Shown: positions 9,103-17,669 of the stretch, one piece after another | Layout: each line of letters begins with the position of its first letter | Position numbering within the stretch: the first letter of the stretch is position 1 | NCBI RefSeq assembly: GCF_005404815.1 | Contig: NZ_BJDF01000001.1 | Coordinates: forward strand, 112,528-176,527 | From: Companilactobacillus huachuanensis | GTDB taxonomy: Bacteria; Bacillota; Bacilli; Lactobacillales; Lactobacillaceae | Length of the DNA stretch: 64,000 bases | Direction: 5' to 3' | Translations under genes and position numbers: made by a program | The notes under the pieces: model-generated | Database searches by the model: none | The model's input: the letters and a program-made list of their open reading frames with translations, nothing else | What the model was told of the DNA's origin: nothing

Positions 9103-9540
9103 TTATCTAGTTTTTAATATGCTCTTATAAAGGTTTAACTCATTTTCAAATTCATCATCAGTAAGCAAGGTGTCGGGGTCAACATGAAACAAAATATCAG
9201 TTTCAATTCCTAGCTTGTTAAGCGCCTGTTCTAAATCCAACATTGTTTTTGACGTATGATTTTTCTTATTTGTTTCTTTTTCTTCCCTAAGTGCAATATA
9301 AAGCATTGGGGAACCTAATCCTCTGCCAATATTAAAGATATATTCGTTATGCTCCTGATTCAGGTATGCGATGGCCTTGTCAATTACTGTCTTTTCAAAG
9401 TTATTACCTAGGTTATTCTGACTAAAAATTGAAATCATTTCCTCAAGTTGGTCGCCAACTTTCAAGTTATACATGGCATTCTGAATGTCATTTAAAGAAA
9501 GTAAATGATTTGCTAATTCTTTGATTTCACGGTTATTCAT
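9103..9540 (-). CDS. hypothetical protein, 145 residues
   Basis: I do not recognise the family. The product is acidic, soluble and predominantly helical (NNREIKELANHLLSLNDIQN, EKTVIDKAIAYLNQEHNEY), with a glycine-rich stretch near the middle (NIGRGLGSPMLYIAL) and no signal peptide or membrane helix. Transcribed toward helD and alone on its strand. The start ATG at 9540 has a purine-rich upstream stretch. An accessory gene is plausible given the lack of neighbours in a common pathway. Confidence 0.6.
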   Translation of the reverse strand: MNNREIKELANHLLSLNDIQNAMYNLKVGDQLEEMISIFSQNNLGNNFEKTVIDKAIAYLNQEHNEYIFNIGRGLGSPMLYIALREEKETNKKNHTSKTMLDLEQALNKLGIETDILFHVDPDTLLTDDEFENELNLYKSILKTR

Positions 9541-9733
9541 AATTGTTCTCCCATCAATAAATATTTCTTAAAGATAGTATACATCATTATACGAACATAT
9601 GTTTGCATAATTAGAACCTTTTCATTATTTTTTTTGAAATGTGATAAAAATTGAGAATAATCGAATTTATTGCCACCTTTTCCGGAATGCATTATGTTGG
9701 ATATATATAGAAAAAACTTTGGAGGGCAGCTGA

Positions 9734-11065
9734 ATGGTTAAATATGATTACGACGTACTTTATATTGGAGCAGGGCATGCCACATTTGATGGCGCAGCAC
9801 CATTGGCTAAGACAGGTGTCAAAGTTGGTGTTATTGAAAGTGGCTTGATTGGAGGAACGTGTCCGAATCGGGGATGCAATGCCAAAATCACTTTGGATGA
9901 ACCGGTCAAAATAGTCCGCGAGGCCGAACGAATGGGTGATGTTTTTGAAGGTGATCTCAAGATTAACTGGACCCAAAATATTGTGCATAAACAGGAAATA
10001 ATTGAGAATTTACCTCAAGAGTTAACGAAACGTCTGGAAAATAGTGGCGCGACGATAATCAAGGGTCATGCTACGTTTAAAAATAATCACACTGTTGTAG
10101 TCGATAATATGCGTGAAATTACTGCGGAGAAAATTGTAATTACGACGGGATTACGTCCACATCGCTTAAATATTTTGGGGACGGAATTGGCACATGATAG
10201 TGAAGAATTCATGAATCTCAAGAAATTACCAGAAAAGATCGTAATTGTTGGATCCGGTTATATCGGAATGGAGTTTGCCACGATGGCAAATGCAGCTGGG
10301 GCACAAGTAACGGTCATGTTGCATTCTGACAAAGTTTTACGTAATTTCTATCAACCATATGTCAAAATGGTTGTCGATGATTTAGGGCGGCGTGGTGTTA
10401 AGTTTATTGAAAATTCACGGGTTCAGTCGTTTGAAAAAATTGGCACCAATTATCAAGTTAATTACGGTGATAATCAAAAATTGACAACGGATTGGATTTT
10501 AGATGCGACGGGTCGAATTCCTAATCTTGATAAATTGGACTTGGATAATATTGGTATTAAATATGATAAAACCGGTGTATTCGTAAATAATTATCTCCAA
10601 ACAAATATTGATAATATTTACGCTGCCGGGGATATTGTTGCCAATAATTTACCCAAAGTCACACCAGCAGCCTATTTTGAATCAAAATATTTGATGCAAC
10701 TATTCTCAGGCCAGACAACGGAACCGATTGATATGCCAATTGTTCCGTCAGTTGTTTTTACGTCGCCAAGAATTGCCAAAGCAGGTATTTCAGTGGAAGA
10801 AGCCGAGAAAAAGGGATATCAAGTTTCCGAAAACGACTTGGAGAACTATTGGTATTATAAGGTTGATAAAGAGACGATTGCCCAAAGTAAACAGATTCAT
10901 GATGAAGCGGGGCATTTAGTTGGCGTGACAGAAATCAGTGATCAGGCCCAAGATGCAGTCAATGCCTTGTTGCCAGCAATTGAATTCAAGTTGGACCCAC
11001 AACAAATCGGACGTTTAACTAGTTTATTTCCAACAATCGGTTATGCGGCTTGGCATCGAGCATAA
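9734..11065 (+). CDS. glutathione-reductase-like FAD/NAD(P) disulfide oxidoreductase
   Basis: 443-residue class I pyridine-nucleotide disulfide oxidoreductase. N-terminal FAD fold (VLYIGAGHATFDGA), redox disulfide GGTCPNRGC (Cys43 and Cys48), NAD(P) fold (IVIVGSGYIGMEFATMA, about residue 168), second FAD motif (NIYAAGDIV) and C-terminal dimerisation domain. The His-Glu pair usually seen near the C-terminus (HPT..E) is not evident; the equivalent segment reads SLFPTIGYA, so the substrate is probably not ordinary glutathione or lipoamide. Good SD (GGAGGGC) before ATG. Followed by a strong convergent terminator. Likely thiol/redox homeostasis. Confidence 0.8.
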   Translation: MVKYDYDVLYIGAGHATFDGAAPLAKTGVKVGVIESGLIGGTCPNRGCNAKITLDEPVKIVREAERMGDVFEGDLKINWTQNIVHKQEIIENLPQELTKRLENSGATIIKGHATFKNNHTVVVDNMREITAEKIVITTGLRPHRLNILGTELAHDSEEFMNLKKLPEKIVIVGSGYIGMEFATMANAAGAQVTVMLHSDKVLRNFYQPYVKMVVDDLGRRGVKFIENSRVQSFEKIGTNYQVNYGDNQKLTTDWILDATGRIPNLDKLDLDNIGIKYDKTGVFVNNYLQTNIDNIYAAGDIVANNLPKVTPAAYFESKYLMQLFSGQTTEPIDMPIVPSVVFTSPRIAKAGISVEEAEKKGYQVSENDLENYWYYKVDKETIAQSKQIHDEAGHLVGVTEISDQAQDAVNALLPAIEFKLDPQQIGRLTSLFPTIGYAAWHRA

Positions 11066-11073
11066 GAATAATC

Positions 11074-11117
11074 AAAAAGGCGTCAGTAATCAATTTTCAG
11101 ATTACTGACGCCTTTAA
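11074..11117. terminator. strong bidirectional terminator
   Basis: AAAGGCGTCAGTAATC pairs perfectly with GATTACTGACGCCTTT around a short loop, with A and T runs on the two sides, between two convergent oxidoreductase genes. Confidence 0.9.
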
Positions 11118-11132
11118 AAAATAAATTTATAA

Positions 11133-12497
11133 TTACTTTCTTAAATAGCCATGTTCTTGATCAACAGCTACTTGTGCTACTAAATTCAAATAATTAAATG
11201 GTTCATCAAAATTAGGTGAGAACAACATATCGAGAAATGATAATTCATCAATAGTGTTGCCATTTTGAATGACAACCGAAATGGTATTAGCTGATTGTGA
11301 AATTTCGTGATCAGACATCATTTGAGCACCTAAAACTTTGCGAGTATTTTTGTCATAAACTAATTCAATCGTGATTTCAGCAGTTGTAGGCATGAAATCT
11401 GGACGATAATTTCCTTGATAGAAAGCTGCAGCGGCATCAAAATGAGCTTCTTGAGCTTTTTTCAATGTCAAACCGGTACAGGCAATTGTCTTATCAAACA
11501 AAAGCATCCCAGTCGTAGCTTGTGTACCAATTGACTTGAGTCGTTTGTCTAAAACATTGATTCCAGCTAATGTTCCTTGACGAACCGCATGTGAAGCAAG
11601 AGGCATGTAAGTTTGACTTAAAGTAGGATTGTAACGAACTTCGGTAGCATCACCGGCTGCAAAAATATCAGGATTTGAGGTTCCCATATAAGGGTCGGTG
11701 ACAATAGCACCGTTATCAGAAATTTCTACTTGGCCCTTTAAAAGATCCGACTGAGGGACGACTCCAGGAGCGATAGCTACCATATCAACGGTACATTTGC
11801 TTCTAGTTGTTTCCACTTCAATTTCTTCATTCTCAAGATCCTTAAATTGCGTCACCATTGTATCGGTCAAAATTTTAACGCCGTGTTCAACTAGCATAGC
11901 TTGAACCTTTTTGGCCATAATAGGATCCATATATTCCTTAAGGACGTGTGGACCACGTTCAATTAAGGAGACTTTGTGACCAGATTTAACGAAGCCCTCA
12001 GCCAATTCAACACCAGCATATCCACCACCAACGATGGCAACACTGTGATACATTTTGGCAGCAGCGTATAATTCGTGTGCTTCATCGCAAGTTTTACATA
12101 ATAATACTTTGGGATTTTCAATACCACTAATTGCCGGAATTGCGGTAATAGATCCAGTGGCCATAATTAACTTGTCATAAGTGTCATGGACTAATTCTTT
12201 TGTTTTTAAATTCTGTGCTAAAATTGTGTGTTCTTCAGCGTTAATACTGATGACATCGTGAATCATACGCATTTTGACGCCTTGTTTTGTGAAAACATCA
12301 GGATCAGCGTAAAAGACGTCGTCTAAATTTTTAACGGTCCCACCTAAATGGAGATATGTCCCACAAGATAAGTAAGATATATCGGCATGACGTTCGTAAA
12401 CAGTTATGTCTGCATCGGGATAATATTTAATGATTTGTTTGATGGCCGCAATCCCTGCATGTGTGCAGCCAATGATGACTACTTTTTTGTTCGTGAT
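11133..12497 (-). CDS. NADH oxidase / CoA-disulfide-reductase-type flavoprotein, non-canonical start
   Basis: FAD/NAD-dependent oxidoreductase of the Nox/CoA-disulfide reductase group, about 454 residues if complete. The N-terminal FAD fold (VVIIGCTHAGIAAI) and the single redox cysteine (YLSCGTYLHLG) are encoded upstream of the first ATG at 12272, so the family-length protein must start near 12497. There the frame reads AAT ATC ACG AAC AAA AAA GTA, preceded in frame by TAG (12506-12504) and with no ATG, GTG or TTG. An SD (AAAGGA) is placed ideally for ATC at 12497, suggesting ATG-to-ATC mutation or rare ATC initiation. NAD fold: SVAIVGGGYAGVELAEG. Starting at ATG 12272 would lose the FAD site and active cysteine. 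Confidence 0.75.
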   Translation of the reverse strand: MTNKKVVIIGCTHAGIAAIKQIIKYYPDADITVYERHADISYLSCGTYLHLGGTVKNLDDVFYADPDVFTKQGVKMRMIHDVISINAEEHTILAQNLKTKELVHDTYDKLIMATGSITAIPAISGIENPKVLLCKTCDEAHELYAAAKMYHSVAIVGGGYAGVELAEGFVKSGHKVSLIERGPHVLKEYMDPIMAKKVQAMLVEHGVKILTDTMVTQFKDLENEEIEVETTRSKCTVDMVAIAPGVVPQSDLLKGQVEISDNGAIVTDPYMGTSNPDIFAAGDATEVRYNPTLSQTYMPLASHAVRQGTLAGINVLDKRLKSIGTQATTGMLLFDKTIACTGLTLKKAQEAHFDAAAAFYQGNYRPDFMPTTAEITIELVYDKNTRKVLGAQMMSDHEISQSANTISVVIQNGNTIDELSFLDMLFSPNFDEPFNYLNLVAQVAVDQEHGYLRK

Positions 12498-12592
12498 ATT
12501 GCTCTATCCTTTCTGGTTGTCGTATACTACGAGTATACAATGAATGGACTAAATGTAAACAAATGTAAACTCATCAGAGGGTGATGAAATAT

Positions 12593-13291
12593 ATGAAACC
12601 GATTTATCGTTATTTTGTTCAACCACAGCTTAATGGTCAGACACAAACTATCTTCGGATATGAATTATTGATTAAACAATTGACGCCAGAGGGATGGCGT
12701 TTACCGGAGTCTTTTACTGAAATTGATTCGCAAACTGTTTCTGATCTGCTGTTGGAAACAACTAAAATTTTAGGCCTAAAAGTTCAATATTGTTCGGTGA
12801 ATATTAACCGTGAGCAACTGATGGATACGACTATTTCCAAAGCAATTATTAAGAGTCAAAAACAACTTTATCCAGCCAAATTGGTTGTTGAATTGACTGA
12901 AGAAAAGGGACCTAAGAGTTATCCGGATACCAGATTAATTCCACGATTACGTAATTTTGTTGAATGCGGAATGCAGATTTCATTGGATGATGTTGGAACG
13001 GGAATCAATGATTTTAAGAGTGTTCAAGAATTTCTACCTTTGGCATCAGAAATTAAGTTTGCTTTGCAAAACTTTAAAACTGGTATTAAAGATCCAAAAA
13101 TTCAACAAAAGTTACATTTTTGGCATGCTATTAGTAATGAGTATGGCTTGCGCTTGATTCTTGAGGGAATTGAGGATTCAGATGATGCGCAGTTGAGTAA
13201 GGACTTTGATATTCCATTACGTCAGGGCTATTACTATGGAAAGCCAAAACTTTTGAGATTGCCTGGTGATCCGGTTGATTTTGGATTTTAA
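12593..13291 (+). CDS. stand-alone EAL-domain protein (c-di-GMP phosphodiesterase-like)
   Basis: About 232 residues, a single EAL domain without GGDEF, sensor or membrane parts. Catalytic-type residues appear retained: YELLIK (EAL position), SVNINREQ (Asn), VVELTEE (Glu), SLDDVGTG (paired Asp), EIKFAL (Lys), LILEGIED (Glu) and RQGYYYGKP (Gln). It could therefore hydrolyse cyclic di-GMP, although no diguanylate cyclase lies in this window. GTG at 12581, ATG at 12584 and ATG at 12593 are all possible; 12593 suits the AGAGG ribosome site best. Divergent from the Nox-type gene, sharing a short promoter region. Confidence 0.8.
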   Translation: MKPIYRYFVQPQLNGQTQTIFGYELLIKQLTPEGWRLPESFTEIDSQTVSDLLLETTKILGLKVQYCSVNINREQLMDTTISKAIIKSQKQLYPAKLVVELTEEKGPKSYPDTRLIPRLRNFVECGMQISLDDVGTGINDFKSVQEFLPLASEIKFALQNFKTGIKDPKIQQKLHFWHAISNEYGLRLILEGIEDSDDAQLSKDFDIPLRQGYYYGKPKLLRLPGDPVDFGF

Positions 13292-13361
13292 CGCGTTGGG
13301 ATTTGGGGACAGAGTGTTAGACTAAATAAATTAAGATGTTATTACTATTTTGATAATAATA

Positions 13362-13415
13362 AAAAAGTCATTTTTTACTTAGAAGGAAATATTTCCAAGT
13401 GAAAAATGACTTTTC
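13362..13415 (+). terminator. long hairpin after EAL gene
   Basis: AAAGTCATTTTTTACTT pairs with AAGTGAAAAATGACTTT around a GGAAATATTTCC inner stem, followed by TTCTTG. Probable terminator of the EAL gene. Confidence 0.65.
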
Positions 13416-13440
13416 TTGTTCTTGATTAAAATTGCTTGTA

Positions 13441-13721
13441 CTGCCGTTAGTTATATATGCAGTGGCTCTGAAACGAGCTACACAAGCCAGATTCCAATTC
13501 ATTTCTACGCTTCCCAAACTATCCGCAAAATACGCGGATAATTCGTGAAGCTAGGAAATGAATCGGAATCTAAGCGGGCTTGTTCCGCTCTCTGATTAAA
13601 ACGAGCTACACAAGGGCAACTCCTTCCGCTTTTCATAGATATGTAAATCACACGCAAAAGCGGCGTGCAATTCACATATCTACGAAAATGCTCGGGAGCT
13701 GACCGCCTTGTTTCGCTCTCT
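13441..13721 (-). repeat. structured repeat family F2, copy b (two units)
   Basis: Read on the minus strand it starts at the TAG stop of the GPP34-like gene (TTAGAGAGAGCG). Unit A keeps the boxes of copy a (CAGCTCCCGAGCATTTTCGTA and TATGAAAAGCGGAAGGAGTT) but has a different 18-bp stem (plus-strand 13638-13655 pairing with 13663-13680). Unit B (about 13470-13590) has the same outer boxes (GCGGAACAAG and CTTGTGTAGC) around another long stem, AGATTCC...GGAATCT with an inner TATCCGC/GCGGATA. A trailing CAGAGCCACTGC is shared with copy a. Confidence 0.85.
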
Positions 13722-14357
13722 CTAACTTAGCAATGTCAATATAACTCTATTCAACTTCTTAGAAAGTTCAAACAATTTCTCATAAGTTGGGTCATTTTGA
13801 TACAACTCAATTTTATCTTTCAATTGTTTCTGCTCGAATTGGGAGAAGTAAAATTTCAAATCGTGGTTTCCATAAAGTGTCGCTAATAGTGCGAATGCTT
13901 CTGGTGAAATTTTATTTGATGTCAAAATTTCCTTGCGTAAATCAGTTACTAATTCACGTTTAACGTTACGATTTGGTAGGTAATTGTTAGTTTTGAATAC
14001 TAGTCCGGTCACGGCTTTGGTAACGTCAACTTTATTAACTAGCGAATCACCGATTTCATTATAAATAATGCGGGTGATTTTTTCGTTGGTTGCCATTGCT
14101 CGTAAGACATGGTTGACGCTACGACCTTGGTTCTTGTTGATGATTTGGAAAAATTCATTCAAATACGTTTTGTCGTCGGGTAAAACCTTATTAATGATGA
14201 CACTGTTGTCTGTCAAATCGATAATATCATTTAGTGCTAAGTCGAAAAATGAACTTTCAGCTAAATAAGCACGACGTCTGGTATTCTTAAAAATACGAAC
14301 GCTACCTTTTTCGTTACACGATAAAATAAAATATTTTTGAGGAATATTTAAATCCAT
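13722..14357 (-). CDS. GPP34-like (Golgi phosphoprotein 3 fold) family protein
   Basis: 211-residue, mostly helical, cytoplasmic protein. The N-terminal pattern (YFILSCNEKGSVRIF, then AYLAESSFFDLALNDIIDL) resembles the GPP34/GOLPH3 fold, in which bacterial members are unassigned but may bind anionic lipids at membranes. The assignment rests on this pattern only and is moderate. It lies 10 nt downstream of the SGNH hydrolase gene in the same direction and probably shares its transcript. The F2 repeat begins at its stop codon. Confidence 0.55.
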   Translation of the reverse strand: MDLNIPQKYFILSCNEKGSVRIFKNTRRRAYLAESSFFDLALNDIIDLTDNSVIINKVLPDDKTYLNEFFQIINKNQGRSVNHVLRAMATNEKITRIIYNEIGDSLVNKVDVTKAVTGLVFKTNNYLPNRNVKRELVTDLRKEILTSNKISPEAFALLATLYGNHDLKFYFSQFEQKQLKDKIELYQNDPTYEKLFELSKKLNRVILTLLS

Positions 14358-14367
14358 AAAGTGCTCC

Positions 14368-14949
14368 TTAATTTGACACTAGTTCTGATTTTTTGGCTAG
14401 CGTGGCTTTAATTTCTGGTATTAACTCGTCTTCTAAGAGATTATAACCTTGTTTGGTAAAGTGCAAACCGTCTGTCTGTAATAAATCCTTTAGATTAGTG
14501 CAATTATTCATATCATGCAATAAATCGATATACGATATGTCTAGTTGCTTGCCGATATGTTCCGTCACCAACTCAAATTGAAGCTGGCGAGTCCATGGTC
14601 TGGTGGGGTCCTTGATCCAATCAATGTACGGCGGTGAAAGTAAAATCACACGTTCACTACCGATAGTTGTAATTATATTAGTCAGATTTGCTGCAAATTT
14701 ACCGGGTTTGATTTCATCATCTGTTGAAATATCGTTGGCACCGAAACCTAGAATAACAATTTCGGGATTTAGTCGTACCACACGATCAACACGTGTCATA
14801 GCATTATTGGTTTTGTAGTCCGAAATCGACATATTAATGACTTCATAACCAGGAAAGTCTTTCCGAATGCGTTTAGCTAGCGTGTCACTGGCTTTTCCAT
14901 CCCGAAATCCCATCATGGTCGAGTCCCCAAATAATACTATTCTCTTCAT
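14368..14949 (-). CDS. SGNH/GDSL-family hydrolase
   Basis: 193-residue esterase/lipase-like enzyme. Block I is VLFGDSTMMGF (catalytic Ser), block III is LGFGANDIS (oxyanion Asn) and block V is DGLHFTKQGY (catalytic Asp and His), so the full catalytic set is present. No signal peptide, so it acts in the cytoplasm; likely substrates are small acyl esters. AAGGAAAC precedes the ATG. Forms a two-gene unit with the GPP34-like gene and is divergent from coaA. Confidence 0.85.
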   Translation of the reverse strand: MKRIVLFGDSTMMGFRDGKASDTLAKRIRKDFPGYEVINMSISDYKTNNAMTRVDRVVRLNPEIVILGFGANDISTDDEIKPGKFAANLTNIITTIGSERVILLSPPYIDWIKDPTRPWTRQLQFELVTEHIGKQLDISYIDLLHDMNNCTNLKDLLQTDGLHFTKQGYNLLEDELIPEIKATLAKKSELVSN

Positions 14950-15041
14950 ATATGTTTCCTTTTTTAAAAATGTTCTATACTATACTAGAATACCAGAAAA
15001 CTAATAAAAGTTAATTATTATATTAAGCAGGGTCTAATAAT

Positions 15042-15968
15042 ATGCAAAGTTTAACTAACTACGATGAATTTACTCGCAAACAATGGGAAAGTTTCCATGG
15101 CGAATACACCAAGCAAGCAATTACTGATGGAGAGTTGAGGAAAATCAAATCACTTGATGATGAGATTTCCATTGATGACGTGCGCTCAATTTACGCCCCA
15201 ATTCGTCATTTACTTCATATATATTTGAAGAATTATCGCAAACTGACGAAGTTGAAAAATGAATTGGTCAATCGATCAACTCGCAAGATTCCTTTCATTA
15301 TCGGCGTTTCCGGTTCAGTGGCAGTGGGCAAGAGTACGACTGCACGTTTGTTGAAAATAATGTTAGAGCGGGCTTATCCTCAATATAAGGTCTCACAAAT
15401 GACGACTGACGGATTCTTGTATCCTAGCAAGATTTTAAAGGAACGTAATTTGATGGATAAAAAGGGTTTTCCTGAAACATACGATATGGAAAAACTTTTG
15501 AACTTTCTTGGTGATGTCAAAACTAAAGGTGGAAAAATTAAGTATCCACTGTATTCACACAATATTTATGACATCATTCCTGACCGATATGAAGAAACAG
15601 ATAATCCTGATATTTTAATCGTTGAAGGTATAAATGTATTACAATTGCCTCATAACGAACAGATTTATGTCAGTGACTTTTTTGATTTTTCAATTTATAT
15701 TGACGCTGAAGTCGAAGATATTGAGGAATGGTTCCTGAATCGCTTCGAAAAGCTGCTAGATTTAGCTAAGAACGATCCTAATAGTTACTATTACCAATTC
15801 ACCCAGATTCCTGAAAAGAGTGCTATGGATATGGCAAAACACGTTTGGGAGACAATAAACTATCCTAACTTGCATGATTATATCAAGCCAACTATGAATC
15901 GAGCTAACTTGATTTTACACAAGTCTGGTGATCACCAAATTGATAAAATTTATCTTCGTAAATATTAA
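15042..15968 (+). CDS. coaA: type I pantothenate kinase
   Basis: 308 residues, the usual length of prokaryotic type I PanK, which phosphorylates pantothenate as the first step of coenzyme A synthesis. The P-loop is GVSGSVAVGKST (from residue 88). Other family segments are TTDGFLYP, MDKKGFPETYD and the nearby YDIIPDRYE, IVEGINVLQ, and DFSIYIDAEVEDIEEWFLNRF. SD is weak (AGCAGGG). Followed 70 nt later by guaA with no terminator visible, so some co-transcription is possible. Confidence 0.95.
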   Translation: MQSLTNYDEFTRKQWESFHGEYTKQAITDGELRKIKSLDDEISIDDVRSIYAPIRHLLHIYLKNYRKLTKLKNELVNRSTRKIPFIIGVSGSVAVGKSTTARLLKIMLERAYPQYKVSQMTTDGFLYPSKILKERNLMDKKGFPETYDMEKLLNFLGDVKTKGGKIKYPLYSHNIYDIIPDRYEETDNPDILIVEGINVLQLPHNEQIYVSDFFDFSIYIDAEVEDIEEWFLNRFEKLLDLAKNDPNSYYYQFTQIPEKSAMDMAKHVWETINYPNLHDYIKPTMNRANLILHKSGDHQIDKIYLRKY

Positions 15969-16041
15969 GCGCTAACAGTATATGACATGGAACTGAATTT
16001 CGTATACAATAGAATAAATAAAAAAAATGGGGGAACTTGAT

Positions 16042-17592
16042 TTGAGCAAGCAATGGCCTGATGCTGATAGCATCATCGTTCTAGACTACGGTAGTCAATA
16101 TAACCAATTGATTACTCGTCGAATCAGAGATATTGGTATCTACTCTGAATTATTACCAAACACTATTACTGCTGCAGAAATTAAAGAAATCAATCCTAAG
16201 GGTATTATCCTTTCTGGTGGACCAATGAGTGTCTACGACAAGGATGCCTTTACACTTGACCAAGACATTTACAAGCTAGGAATTCCTATCCTTGGTATTT
16301 GTTACGGTATGCAATTGATGTCTTATAATCTCGGTGGAAAAGTTGAATCAGCTGACAACCGTGAATACGGACGTGCTGACATTACTGTTAAAGATACAGA
16401 TTCTGTATTGTTTAAAGGCTTACCTGAAAAGCAATATGTATGGATGAGTCACGGTGACCTTGTAAGAGAAGCACCTACTGGCTTTGACGTTGTTGCTACA
16501 AGTAAGAATGCACCTATTTCTTCAATCGCTAATGACGAAAAGAAGATGTATGGTGTTCAATTCCATGCTGAAGTTAGAAATACTGAATTCGGCTTGGACA
16601 TCTTAAAACACTTTGCCTTTGATGTTTGTGAAGCTGAAGCTAACTGGTCAATGGATGATTTCATTGATCAACAAATTGAAAAAATTCGTGATACCGTCGG
16701 TGACAAGAAGGTTCTTCTTGGACTATCAGGTGGTGTCGATTCTTCAGTTGTTGGTGTTTTGCTACACAAAGCCATTGGTACTCAATTGACAAGTATCTTC
16801 GTTGATCATGGTTTGTTACGTAAGAACGAAGCAGATCAAGTTATGGAAAGCTTGAAAGGTAAGTTTGGCTTGAACATCATTAAAGTTGATGCTCAAAAAC
16901 GCTTCCTAGATAAACTTGCTGGCGTAACTGATCCCGAAAAGAAACGTAAGATTATTGGTAACGAATTTATCCAAGTGTTTAACGATGAAGCTACAAAGTT
17001 GGATGGAATCGACTTTTTGGCTCAAGGAACACTTTATACAGATGTTATCGAAAGTGGTACAAGTACTGCTCAAACAATTAAATCTCACCATAATGTTGGT
17101 GGACTTCCAGAAGATATGCAATTTAAGCTGATCGAACCATTGAGAACATTGTTCAAAGATGAAGTTCGTGAACTTGGTGAAAAATTAGGTATGCCACATG
17201 ACCTAGTTTGGCGTCAACCATTCCCAGGGCCAGGCCTTGGAATTCGTGTTATTGGTGAAGTTACCGAAGATAAGTTACAAATCGTTCGTGATAGTGATTG
17301 GGTTCTTCGTGACGAAATTGCTAAGAACGGATTGGACGAAAAAATCTGGCAATACTTTACAGTCTTACCTGGAATTCGTTCAGTTGGAGTTATGGGTGAT
17401 GGCAGAACTTACGATTATACAATCGGAATCCGTGCCGTTACTTCAATTGATGGTATGACAGCTGACTTTGCTCAGATTCCTTGGGATGTGTTGCAAAAGA
17501 TCTCGGTTAGAATCGTAAACGAAGTTGATCACGTTAACCGTGTAGTTTATGATATTACGAGCAAGCCACCTGCTACTATTGAGTGGGAATAA
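16042..17592 (+). CDS. guaA: GMP synthase (glutamine-hydrolysing)
   Basis: About 516 residues. Converts XMP to GMP. Order: class I glutamine amidotransferase ([14 protein letters not shown]; nucleophile in [17 protein letters not shown]), ATP-pyrophosphatase domain with PP-loop [11 protein letters not shown], and C-terminal dimerisation domain ending [12 protein letters not shown] at 16042 is preferred because GGGGGAA (16029-16035) is well spaced for it; the in-frame ATG at 16027 overlaps that site and lacks one of its own. The 3' end of guaA is a known integration site for genomic islands; an accessory segment follows, but no integrase or repeated 3' end was found. Confidence 0.95.
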   Translation: MSKQWPDADSIIVLDYGSQYNQLITRRIRDIGIYSELLPNTITAAEIKEINPKGIILSGGPMSVYDKDAFTLDQDIYKLGIPILGICYGMQLMSYNLGGKVESADNREYGRADITVKDTDSVLFKGLPEKQYVWMSHGDLVREAPTGFDVVATSKNAPISSIANDEKKMYGVQFHAEVRNTEFGLDILKHFAFDVCEAEANWSMDDFIDQQIEKIRDTVGDKKVLLGLSGGVDSSVVGVLLHKAIGTQLTSIFVDHGLLRKNEADQVMESLKGKFGLNIIKVDAQKRFLDKLAGVTDPEKKRKIIGNEFIQVFNDEATKLDGIDFLAQGTLYTDVIESGTSTAQTIKSHHNVGGLPEDMQFKLIEPLRTLFKDEVRELGEKLGMPHDLVWRQPFPGPGLGIRVIGEVTEDKLQIVRDSDWVLRDEIAKNGLDEKIWQYFTVLPGIRSVGVMGDGRTYDYTIGIRAVTSIDGMTADFAQIPWDVLQKISVRIVNEVDHVNRVVYDITSKPPATIEWE

Positions 17593-17600
17593 AGTTAGTT

Positions 17601-17650
17601 TAATAATAAGTCATGTAAATTAGTTTTAATTTATGTGGCTTATTTTTATT
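17601..17650 (+). terminator. guaA terminator
   Basis: AATAAG-CATGTAAATTA pairs with TAATTTATGTG-CTTATT and is followed by TTTATT. Confidence 0.75.
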
Positions 17651-17669
17651 ACTAGGATAATGAGGAAAA

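Noticed and set aside
13722-14357. Toxin of a toxin-antitoxin pair
   Set aside because: The protein is too long, has a partner that is an SGNH hydrolase, and its pattern fits a GPP34-like fold better.
17581-17592. guaA 3' end as an attL site
   Set aside because: No second copy of the guaA 3' end and no integrase gene were seen within the following 6 kb.
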